64,000 nucleotides of DNA from JAIVGV01 sp036389335 (GTDB lineage Bacteria > Acidobacteriota > Blastocatellia > Pyrinomonadales > Pyrinomonadaceae): NCBI GenBank assembly GCA_036389335.1, contig DASVQC010000010.1, positions 5,431 through 69,430 on the forward strand, written 5' to 3'. The notes beneath the pieces are model-generated. The model had not been told where the DNA came from and ran no database searches. It saw only the letters and a list, made by a program, of their open reading frames with translations. Of the stretch, positions 54,201 through 63,700 are shown in pieces; the stretch's first letter is position 1, and each line of letters starts with the position of its first letter. A program made the translations under genes and the position numbers.

Positions 54201-57200
54201 TCGGCCTTCCAGCTTGAGAGGGCCCGCTCCTGCTCGTCGTCGGCGAGACCCCGCAAGTCGTCGAAGTGGACGGGCAGGGCCGCCGCCTTGTGAACCAGTT
54301 GCAGCGGCTCTGCGAAGCCCGTCAGGTCGAACGAGGTGCGCAGCACGGGGTGGCGCGCGGCGAGGCGCACCGCGGCCTCCTGAAACGCACGCGGCTCGAA
54401 GGGCGCTTCGAGGTGCGCGCTGAAAACGTCGTGGTAGGTGGCGGCCCCGGCGGTCAGCTTGCTGTGGAAGAGCATCCCCGCCTGCAGGGCCGCCAGCGGG
54501 TACGCGTCTTCGACGTGGGCCGGGACTCTTCGCCGGTCTTCGTCGCGGAGCAGCCCGAAAGGCTCGGTCTTCGTCGGCGGCGGCCCGGTCTGTTCCCCGA
54601 CACCGATCTCGCGGGCCAGTGCGGCGACGGTGTTGCAGCGCAGGAGTTGTTCGAGGGAAAAATCGAGCCCGACTTTCTGAGCCTGCGCGCGCACGCGTAT
54701 GCTCTGGATCGAGTCGCCGCCGAGATCGAAGAAGTTGTCGTGGACGCCGACCTCTTCGACGCCCAAGACCCTGCCCCAGATTCCGGCCAGCACTTCCTCG
54801 ACGGGCGTGCGCGGGCCGACGCGGCGCGCGTCGTCGGCCCGCCCCGCGATCTTCACCTCCGGCAGCTCCCTCCGGTTGATCTTCCCGCTCGCCGTCAGCG
54901 GCATCTCCGTCAAAACTTCGACGTGGGCCGGGACCATGTAGTCGGGCAGACGCCCCCGCACGTAGTCCCTCAGCTCCTCCCCGCTCGCCCCCACGCCCGC
55001 CTTGCAGACCACGTAGCCCACGAGGCGCTGCGGATCGCCCGCGCCGCCCCACGCCTTGACCGCCGCCTCTCTCACGCGCGCGTGCTCGCGCAGCACGGCC
55101 TCGATCTCGCCCAGCTCCACGCGGTTGCCGCGCACCTTCACCTGCTCGTCGGCGCGCCCGAGGTATTCGAGCGCGCCGTCGTCGAGGCGGCGCACGACGT
55201 CTCCGCTCCGGTAGAGTCGGCCCCCGCCGCTCTGTCCGAAGAGATCGGGCAGGAACTTCTCTGCGGTCAACTCGGGCCGGTTCAAATAGCCGCGCCCGAC
55301 GCCGACGCCCCCGATGTACAACTCGCCCACGGCCCCGACCGGGACGGGCCGCGTCTGCTCGTCCAACACGTAGAGCCGGATGTTGGAGATGGGCCGACCA
55401 ATCGGCACGCTCGCGCGCAGGCCGTCGCGCTCGCACCGCCACGCCGTCACGTCGATGGCCGCCTCCGTCGGCCCGTACAAGTTATGCAACTCGGCTTCGG
55501 CGAACCGCGCGAAGAAACGATCCGCGAGCGACGGCGCGAGCGCCTCGCCGCTACAGATGACCCGGCGCAGAGACTTACAACGCCGCTCCAGATCGTCCTC
55601 TTCCAGAAAGACCGTGAGCAGGGAGGGGACGAAGTGCACGGTCGTAATCTCGCGCTCGGCGATCACGTCGCGCAGGTAGGCCGCGTCGCGGTGCCCTCCG
55701 GGCCGCGCGACGACCAACTCCGCCCCGCACGTCAGGGGCCAGAAGAACTCCCACGCCGACACGTCGAACGTGTACGGCGTCTTCTGCAACACGCGCTCGC
55801 CCGGCCCCATCCGGTACTCGTCCTGCATCCACTGCAACCGGTTACTGACGCCCGCGTGCGTGTTCATCGCACCCTTAGGCCGCCCCGTCGAGCCCGACGT
55901 GTAGATGACATACGCGAGGTTGTCAGGCCCGACGCCGCCCTCGACGCGCTCGGCGCTCTCCCGCGCGATCTCGTCCCACTCGGCATCGACTTTGATCGTC
56001 GCCACGCCTCGCCCCCGCAGGTTCTCCGCCCAAAGCCCGCCCGTACGCTCTGCGACGCGCCCCTGCGTCAAGACCACACGCGCCCCGGTCTCATCCGTGA
56101 TGAAGTTGACGCGCTCCGCCGGGTAGTCCGGATCGATGGGCACGTAAGCCCCGCCCGCCTTCATGATCGCCAGCAGCGAGACGACCATCTCTATCGACCG
56201 CTCCATCACCACCGCGACGAGGACTTCCGGCCCCACCCCGCGACGGCGCAGGAGGCGCGCTAACTGGTTGGCGCGTGCGTCCAGCTCGCGGTAGGTGAGC
56301 GATTGGCCCTCGAACGAGAGGGCCGGGGCGTCGGGCGTGCGAGCGGCCTGCCGCTCGCACAGCTCGTGGACGCACAGCCGCTCGTAGTCGGCGTCCGTCG
56401 CGTTCCACTCTCCGAGCACCCGCCGCCGCTCGCCCTCTGAGAGGAGTGGTAAGTCTTCGAGGCGCTGATCCGGATCGGCGGCCATCGCCACGAGCAGCGC
56501 GCTCATGTGTTCCAGCAGGCGCTTCACCGTCCGCGCCTCGTAACGCTGCTCGTGGCTGATCTGGAGTCGCAGCTCGCGCCCCGGCGTGACGAGCACGGTC
56601 AGAGGGTAGTTCGTCTGCTCTACCGCGTAAGCCTCCGTCACGACCAGCCCGCGGCCCTGCTGCTTCAGCGAAGAATCGACGGGGTAGTTCTCGAAGACGA
56701 ACAGCGTGTCGAAGAGCGCGCGACCGCGCCCGGCCCCGGCCCACGCCTGCACGCGCGCCAGAGGGCTGTACTCGTAGGCCCGCGCCTCGGCCTGCTCGGC
56801 CTGCAGGCCGCGCAACCACTCGGACAGAACCTCCCGGCCCTCCGTGCGGGCGCGCACCGGCAGCGTGTTGATGAACAGCCCCACCATGCGCTCGGCCCCC
56901 GCAAGCTCCGCGGGCCGGCCCGAAACGGTCGCGCCGAAGACCACGTCGCGCGCGCCCGCGTAGCGCGAGAGCAGGAGCGCCCACGCGCCCTGCACCAGCG
57001 TGTTGACGGTCAGGTGGTGCCGCCGCGCGGACGCTTGCAGGGCGGCGGTCTCCTGTTCCGAGAGTGTGAGTTGCTGCTTGTCGTAGCGCGGGGGGCCGGA
57101 GGCGGGCGCGGGGGCGCGGTCGGGGCGGATGTCGGTCGGCGAGTCGAAACCCGCGAGCGCGCGCCGCCAGAAGCTCTCGGCGCGCGAGAGGTCTTGCCGT

Positions 57201-57778
57201 TGCAGCCACGCGATGTAGTCGCCGTAGGGCCGCGGCAGCGGCAGTTCGAGATCGCCGCCGCGCGCGAACGCGTCGTAGTAAGCCAGCACTTCGCCGAGCA
57301 CGAGGAAGACCGACCAGCCGTCGAGCAGCAGGTGTTGGTGGCTCCAGACGAACTTGTACGAGTCGTCGCCCAGTCGCAGGAGGGCGAAGCGCATCAAGGG
57401 GGCCTTCTCAAGCCTGAACCCCTGTCGCCGATCCGCGTCCAGATACGCCTCAAGGCGCTCGGCCTGATCGGGCGGGGAGAGCGCGCGCCAGTCCTGCCGA
57501 TCCCAAACGGGCGTGGCCGACCGGCCCACCACCTGAAGCGGCTTTTCGACGTTCCTCCATGCGAAGGCGGTGCGCAGGACGGGGTGCCGCCCGACGACCC
57601 TGCGCCACGCACTTTCGAACGCCGGGGCGTCGGGCCTCTCCAGCGCGCAGACGACCTGCGTCACGTAGACGCCCGAGTCCGGCGCGCCGAGCGTGTGCAG
57701 GAGTATCCCCTCCTGCGTGGGCGAGAGCGGGTAGATGGCCTCGACGCTCTTTCTGGTCTCTTGCCGGGTGTTACTCAA
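51257..57778 (-). CDS. NRPS, two modules C-A-T-C-A-T
   Basis: A 2173-residue nonribosomal peptide synthetase. C1 at 15-440 has HQHLLLDGWS (second His kept, first replaced by Gln). A1 at about 470-960: FDVSAWEFFW (near 671), HFVPSLL, VICSGEAL and NLYGPTEAAID give the pocket string D-V-W-H-I-S-L-I-D, very close to the serine code DVWHLSLI. T1: NFFDLGGDSIQSIR (Ser near 1021). C2 at about 1085-1500: FHHAVLDGWSV. A2 at about 1545-2030: FDSSVAGIFW, LLTLPSVHAAL, IVAGESC and NEYGPTENTVW give D-S-A-T-I-A-E-V-W, for which I have no confident substrate. T2: NFFDMGGHSLLLL (Ser near 2094). There is no E domain. The first C follows an E domain of the upstream protein, so it should be of the D-L type. It overlaps the upstream NRPS gene by eight bases. 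Confidence 0.94.
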   Translation of the reverse strand: MSNTRQETRKSVEAIYPLSPTQEGILLHTLGAPDSGVYVTQVVCALERPDAPAFESAWRRVVGRHPVLRTAFAWRNVEKPLQVVGRSATPVWDRQDWRALSPPDQAERLEAYLDADRRQGFRLEKAPLMRFALLRLGDDSYKFVWSHQHLLLDGWSVFLVLGEVLAYYDAFARGGDLELPLPRPYGDYIAWLQRQDLSRAESFWRRALAGFDSPTDIRPDRAPAPASGPPRYDKQQLTLSEQETAALQASARRHHLTVNTLVQGAWALLLSRYAGARDVVFGATVSGRPAELAGAERMVGLFINTLPVRARTEGREVLSEWLRGLQAEQAEARAYEYSPLARVQAWAGAGRGRALFDTLFVFENYPVDSSLKQQGRGLVVTEAYAVEQTNYPLTVLVTPGRELRLQISHEQRYEARTVKRLLEHMSALLVAMAADPDQRLEDLPLLSEGERRRVLGEWNATDADYERLCVHELCERQAARTPDAPALSFEGQSLTYRELDARANQLARLLRRRGVGPEVLVAVVMERSIEMVVSLLAIMKAGGAYVPIDPDYPAERVNFITDETGARVVLTQGRVAERTGGLWAENLRGRGVATIKVDAEWDEIARESAERVEGGVGPDNLAYVIYTSGSTGRPKGAMNTHAGVSNRLQWMQDEYRMGPGERVLQKTPYTFDVSAWEFFWPLTCGAELVVARPGGHRDAAYLRDVIAEREITTVHFVPSLLTVFLEEDDLERRCKSLRRVICSGEALAPSLADRFFARFAEAELHNLYGPTEAAIDVTAWRCERDGLRASVPIGRPISNIRLYVLDEQTRPVPVGAVGELYIGGVGVGRGYLNRPELTAEKFLPDLFGQSGGGRLYRSGDVVRRLDDGALEYLGRADEQVKVRGNRVELGEIEAVLREHARVREAAVKAWGGAGDPQRLVGYVVCKAGVGASGEELRDYVRGRLPDYMVPAHVEVLTEMPLTASGKINRRELPEVKIAGRADDARRVGPRTPVEEVLAGIWGRVLGVEEVGVHDNFFDLGGDSIQSIRVRAQAQKVGLDFSLEQLLRCNTVAALAREIGVGEQTGPPPTKTEPFGLLRDEDRRRVPAHVEDAYPLAALQAGMLFHSKLTAGAATYHDVFSAHLEAPFEPRAFQEAAVRLAARHPVLRTSFDLTGFAEPLQLVHKAAALPVHFDDLRGLADDEQERALSSWKADERRRSFDWASPPLVHFYVHQRTDASFQFTVSFHHAVLDGWSVAVMVSEFFAAYLGLVGGGEAAGQPAPAATYRDFVALERATLQSAEAEQFWDRQLAGAHVTAVAGWAGGDAAAQAGPETGVVSARIPAEVSEGLMRLVRSTGVPLKSVLLAAHLRALKLLSGQADVVTGLVSNGRPEVADGDRVLGLFLNTVPFRLRLEGGTWKELVTQTFRAERESFPHRRYPLAELQRKRGRQALFQALFNYNNFHIYKSLEGQIKVLSQDAFEETNFPLVANFSSAAAAQNLTLNLHHDSSIFPARQARAIADYYQTILSEMALNPSAPYQHKSLLPAREQAQLLGEWNATDADYERACAHELFERQCDRAPDAPALSSGDQSLTYRELDDRANQLAQRLRRRGVGPEVLVGVMMERSIEMVVALLAVLKAGGAYVPIDPAYPAERSEFIVEETGARLILTQGRVAERMDARWAERLAARGVASISVGALGEELARESAERIQSGVGPDDLAYVIYTSGSTGRPKGVAVTHGNLCHSTAARMAYYGAAPARFLLTSPFAFDSSVAGIFWTLCYGGTLFLPEEGVQRDVKRIAELIAENDISHLLTLPSVHAALIEHLRPARPGPSTTFIVAGESCPQELVARHHEALPRASLFNEYGPTENTVWSTAYRARPGDRRAPVPIGRPVANARVYLLDAELTPAPLGYPGEIYVGGDGLARGYLNRPDLTAERFVPDPFSRRAGARLYRTGDVGRYREDAEIEFLGRNDQQVKVRGYRIELQEIEAALRRDESVREAAVLARDDGEGGKRLVAYVGLREGAARGADELRASLRELLPDYMIPTAFVLLDALPQMPNGKVDRAALPAPGESELGVRAHYAPPATEAERRVAAVWEETLRVERVGRDDNFFDMGGHSLLLLRVNSRLRELFDQDLPMVEMFQYPTVRLLAERLSRGAGAPPPAASAEELSEKRRQGRSRLQNQLKQRRRAGS

Positions 57779-60700
57779 ACTCCACCTCTTCGAGTGCCTC
57801 GTCGATCTCGACGCCTTCGGCCAGCGACGGCACGTGCCCCGGCGCGGCGGCGGCGGTCGCCGCTTCGCCTCCGAGGCCGATCAGTTCCTGCAACTCTTCG
57901 GCGTAGCGGCGCGCGACCATCTCGATCGTCTCACGCCGGTGCAGCTCCCGGCTGTAGCCCCACGCCACCTGCAACCTCCCGCCGACGACGCGCGCGTTGA
58001 CCGACAACTTCTGCTCGCGGCGCTCGTCCTTGTCCGCCGAATCGCCCGCGCCCTCCTCCGCAAGCTCGTAGAGCGCCCCCGACTCTTCGGCCACGATCTG
58101 ATCGAGCTGCCCTAAGTAGTTGAAGGTCAGCTCCGGCTCCGGGTGGCCCTTCAACAGTTCGCGCGCCTCGTCGTCGGCGCTCAAGTACCTCAGCACGCCG
58201 TAGTCAACGCCGCGCCGCGGCACGCGCCGCAACTGCTCCGCCACGCCCGCGAGAGCGCGCCGCGCGTCGGCCTCCGGCCCCGCCTCCAAGACGACCGGGT
58301 ATCTCGACGTGAACCACCCGACCGTGCGCGTCACGTCCGCGCCCTCCGACAGCTCTTCGCGCCCGTGGCCCTCGATCTCTACCGACACAGGGGCGCTCGT
58401 CCCGCGCCACCACTGCAAGGCGCGCACGAGGGCCGCGAGCAGCAGGTCGTTAACCTGCGCGCCCGAAGACTGCGGCGCGCGCTGCAACAGCAGCCGCGTC
58501 TGCGCCTCGTCGAGAGAGACGCTCACGACCTCGGCGCTGCGCATGGTGTTCGCGCCGCCGGGGTAGTCCTCCGGCAGTGGCTCGACCGCGGCCCAATTCA
58601 AACGCCGCCAGTAGTCGAGGCTTTGCCGCGCCTCCGCGCTCTGCGCGTACAGCTCCAGACGCTCGGCCCACTCTTTGTACGAAGTGCCCTTCGGCGGCAG
58701 GCGCGGGCTCTCGCCGCGCCCGAGTTGCTCGCAGAGGCGCTGCAAGTCTTCCAACAGGATTCGCCAAGAGACGCCGTCGACGGCGAGGTGGTGAACCACG
58801 AGCAGCAACTTCTGCCGCGGCCCCGTCTCGAAGAGCACGGCGCGCACGAGCGGCCCGTCGCCCAGATCGAGGCCGGCCTGCGCCTCGTTCGCCGCGCGCT
58901 CGATCGCCGCCCGCCGCTCGCCGCCCTCCTCGGGCAGCCGCGACAGATCGACTTCCGAGAAGACGCGCCGCTCTTCGCGCCCCGCGTTGTACTGCCGCCA
59001 CGCGCCCGCGTCTTTGCGAAACCGCAGCCGCAGGGCGTCGTGGTGTTCGAGCAGGAGTTCGACAGCGCGCTCCATCACCCCCGCCTCGATCCTCCGGCGC
59101 AGGCCGAGCAGCACGGCCTGATTCCAGTGGTGCGGGCGATTGAATTGCCGCTCGAAGAACCAGTGCTGGATCGGCGTCAGCGGGACGTGGCCGGTGACGG
59201 GCCCTTGCGGCGGCGCGAGGCCCGGCGCGGAGGGGCGGCAGGCGGCGGCCAGCTCGGCGATCGTCTGGTGGGCGAACAAATCTCTCGGCGAGAGCTTGAG
59301 CCCGCGCTCGGCGGCGCGCGAGACGACCTGAATGCTCAGGATCGAATCCCCCCCGAGCGCGAAGAAGTTGTCGTTGACCCCGACCCCTTCGAGCTTCAAC
59401 ACCTCCGCCCACACTTCTGCCAGCGCGCGCTCCTCTTCGCTCTGCGGCGCGACGCGGCCCCGACGCATCTCTTCGCTGACGCGCTCCGGTTCGGGCAGCG
59501 CGGCGCGATCCAACTTGCCGTTGGCCGTCAGCGGCATCCGCCCCAGACCGACGAACGCCGCGGGGATCATGTACTCGGGCAGGTACGCGGCGAGGTGTTC
59601 GCGCAACTCGTCACCGCCCGGCGCGGCCTCGCCGTCCTCGGCGACGAAGTAGGCCGCCAGACGCTTGCCCGCGCCCCGCCCGTCGTCGCGCAGCACGACC
59701 GCCGCCTCGCGCACGGCGTCGTGGCGGCGCAGCACCGACTCGATCTCGCCCAGCTCGATGCGATAGCCCCTGAGCTTGATCTGATCGTCCGTCCTGCCGA
59801 CGTACTCGACGCTGCCGTCCGCGAGGTGACGGGCGAGATCGCCCGTGCGGTACAGTCGCGCGCCGCGCCCGCCGCCGAACGGATCGGGGACGAACTTCCC
59901 GGCGGTCATCTCCGGCCCCCGCAGGTAGCCGCGCGCGAGCCCCACGCCGCCGAGGTACAGCTCGCCCGTCACGCCCGCCGGCACGGGCTCCATCCGGTCG
60001 TCCAACACGTAGGCCCTCATGTTCGCTATCGGCCTCCCGACGGGCACGACCTCCAGCTCGCGCACGCCCTCGCACCTCCAGAACGTCGCGTCGATGGCCG
60101 CCTCCGTCGGGCCGTACAGGTTACTCAGACGCGCCGCCGTCAGCTTCTCCGAGAAGCGCCGCGCCAGCTCCGCCGGCAGGGCCTCGCCGCTGCAGATCAC
60201 GTCGCGCAAACTCTCGCACTGCCCGACTCCCTTCTCTTCCAGAAAGACCGCGAGCATGGAGGGGACGAAGTGAAGGGTCGTGATCCCGCGCTCGCGGATC
60301 ACGTCGCGCAGGTAGGCCGCGTCGCGGTGCCCGCCCGGGCTCGCCACGACGAGTTGCGCCCCGCACGTCAGGGGCCAGAAGAACTCCCACGCCGAGACGT
60401 CGAACGTGTACGGCGTCTTCTGCAACACGCGATCAGCGCCCGTCAGGCCGTACTCGTCCTGCATCCACTGCAAGCGGTTGCCGACGCCCGCGTGCGTGTT
60501 CATCGCGCCCTTGGGCCGCCCCGTCGAGCCCGACGTGTAGATGACGTAGGCGAGGTTGTCCGGCCCGACGCCGCCCTCGACGCGCTCGGCGCTCTCCCGC
60601 GCGATCTCTTCCCGTTGCCCATCAACGCTCAGCACCGAAACGCCGCGCGCCGCAACCTGCTCGCGCAACCGGGCCACCAACCGCTCCTGCGTCAGCAGCA

Positions 60701-63700
60701 CGGGTACGCGCGCTTCGTCCAGCATGAAGTTGACGCGCTCCGCAGGGTAGTCCGGATCGATGGGCACGTAAGCCCCGCCCGCCTTCATGATCGCCAGCAG
60801 CGAGACGACCATCTCTACCGACCGCTCCATCATCACCGCGACGAGGACTTCCGGCCCCACCCTGCAACGGCGCAGGCGGCGCGCTAACTGATTGGCGCGT
60901 GCGTCCAGCTCGCGGTAGGTGAGCGATTGATCCTCGAACGAGAGGGCCGGGGCGTCGGGCGTTCGCTCGACCTGCCGCTCGAATAGCTCGTGGACGCACG
61001 CGCGCTCGTAGTCAACGTCGGTCGCGTTCCACTCTTCGATCAACTGGCGGCGCTCTCGCGCGCTGAGCATGGGCAGATCGTCGAGGCGCTGATCGGGATC
61101 GGCGGCCATCGCGCGCAAGAGGTTCGACAGTTGTTCGAGCATGCGCTCGACGACGGGCGGCGCGAAGCGGGCGCGGTCGTAGTTAATCTGTAGGCTCAGC
61201 TCCTGCGCGACCGACGCGAGCAGCGTCAGCGGGTAGTTGGTCTGCTCTACGGCCTGAATGTTCGTGACTTCGATCTTCGCGCCGGGCTGCTTGAGCGCGG
61301 CGTCGACCGGGTAGTTCTCGAAGACGAGCAGCGTGTCGAAGAGCGAATGGCCGCGCCCGACCCCGCTCCAGTCTTGCACGCGCGCGAGCGGGCTGTACTC
61401 GAAGGCCCGCGCCTCTGCCTGCTCGGCCTGCAACCGCCGCAGCCAGTCGCCTATCCGCTCCCCGCCCTCGACCCGCGCACGCACCGGCAGCGTGTTGATG
61501 AAGAGCCCGATCATCCCTTCGACGCCGCGCAGCTCGGCGGGACGCCCCGAGACCGTCGCCCCGAAGACGACGTCCCGGCCCCCGCCGTAGCGCGAGAGCA
61601 GCAGCGCCCAAGCGCCCTGCACGAGCGTGTTGAGGGTCAGCCCGCGGGCGCGCGCCATCGCCTGTAGCTCCCCGGTCGCCGCCGCGGGAAGTCGTAGTCT
61701 GGCCCTGTCGTAGGTCGGCTGATCGCCAGCCGCCTCGGCGCGCTCGCGGGCGGAGAGTTTGACGCCGAGTGGCGTCGCGGCGCTCACGCCCGCGAGCGTG
61801 CGCCGCCAGAAGCTTTCGGCGCGCGAGAGGTCTTGCCGCCGCAGCCACGCGATGTAGTCGCCGTAGGGCCGCGGGAGCGGCAGTTGAACGTCCTCGCCGC
61901 GGCTGAAGGCGTCGTAAAAAGCCAACACTTCTTTGAGCAGCAGAGAGGTGCACCAGCCGTCGCCGACGAGGTGGTGGATGCTCCAGACCAGTTGGTGAGA
62001 GTCTTCCGAGAGGCGTATGAGCGTGAGGCGCGTCAGGGGCGCGACGGAGAGATCGAAGCCGCGCTCGCGATCCGCGCGCAGGAGCGAGCGCAAACGCTCC
62101 CGCTGCTCGGCTTTGGAGAGGCCCACCCACGAAAGCTCTTCCCACGGCACGGCGACCCGCCCGTGCACGACCTGCAACAACTCTTCCGAGCCTTCCCAGA
62201 CGAACGAGGTGCGCAGGGCCGGGTGCCGGTCGACCACGCGCTGCCAGACGCGTCGGAAGACCTCCACGTCGATGTCGCTTTGCAGCGAGTAAACGAACTG
62301 CGCGATGTTGACGCCGGAGTGCGGCGCGTAGAGTTCGTGGAAGAGCATCCCCTCCTGCAACGGCGAGAGCGGGTAGATGTCTTCGACGGCTTTCCCGGGG
62401 CCCGAGAGCCGCTCGACCGTCTGCTGATCGAGGCGGGCCAGCGGGAAGTCGGAAGGGGCGCGACCGCCCGCGACGCCCGAAGTGCAGTGCCCGATGAGTC
62501 GCCTGAGTTCCGAGAGGTTCCGCGCGGCGAGGTCTTCGACGCTCTCGCGCGCGTGTATGTTCTCGCTGTACGACCACGTCAAAGTCAGGCGGCCCTCGTT
62601 CACGCTCCCGAGCAGGCCGAGGGCGTGGCTTCTGAGGCCCGACTCGCCGCGCAGCGCGCCCGCGCCCTCTTTCGCCGCGGCGAAGAGGCCCGCCGCGCCG
62701 AGCACCTGCGTGAACTGTCCGAGGTAGTTAAAACTGATCTCCGCGCGCCCCGCCCCGCGCAGTCTCTCCCTCACCTTTTCGTCCGCGCCCAGATACTTCA
62801 GCAGTCCGTAGCCGATGCCGCCGCGCGGCACGCCCCTCAGCTTCTCCTTGACCCTCTTCAGCGTCGAGCCGGGGTCGTCCGCCTCGCCCGAGTCGAGCAG
62901 GAGCGGGTAGATCGTCGTGAAGCAGCCGACCGTCCGCGAGATGTCGAGGCCGGGCAGGACCTCTTCGCGCCCGTGCCCCTCCATGTCTACGAGCAGAGAG
63001 CGCGACCCGCTCCACCCGCGGTAGGCGCGGCAGAGGGCCGCCAAGAGCGCGTCGTCGATGCGCGTGTTGTAGGCTCGCGGCACGTCGCGCAGCAGCGCGC
63101 TCGTCTCGGACTCGCTTAAAGTGGTGGTCAGCGTGCGGGCCGACGCGACGGTGTTGAGGCCGTCTTTGTAGTCAACGGGTATCGCGCCCGCCTCGGGCGA
63201 CGACTGGGCGATCCAGTAATCAAACTCCTCCTCCAACTCGCCGGAGCGCGCGTACTCTTCCAACCTTCCGGCCCACTCGACGAAAGGCGTGGTCTTGGGC
63301 GGGAGCCGTATCTCTTCGCCGCGCCTCGCTTGGTCGCACGCCCGCTGTAAGTCTTCGAGCAGCACCCGCCACGACACGCCGTCCACCGCCAGGTGGTGGA
63401 CGACGACGAGCAGGCGCGCTCCGCGCCCGCCGCCGAGCGAGAAGTACACGGCGCGCGCGAGGGGGCCGGCGGCGAGGCTCAGGCCGCGCTGCGCCGCTTC
63501 GGCCTCCTCGTCCATCCTGCGACGCCGCTCCGACTCTTCGAGCCCGGCGAGATCGACGAAGCGGTAGGCGACTTCGGCGGCCCCGGCGCTGTCGTTGAAC
63601 TGACGCCAGCCCGCCCCCTCTCTCACGAACCTCAGCCACAAAGCGTCGTGCCGCGCGAGCACGACGCGGACTGCCCGCTCGACGAGCGAGGCGTCTATCT

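Noticed and set aside
58143..60887. 914-codon plus-strand frame opposite the NRPS gene, and similar frames at 54266-56263, 47986-49854 and 44669-46183
   Set aside because: All are antisense to NRPS/PKS domains with intact catalytic motifs and have shadow-like composition.
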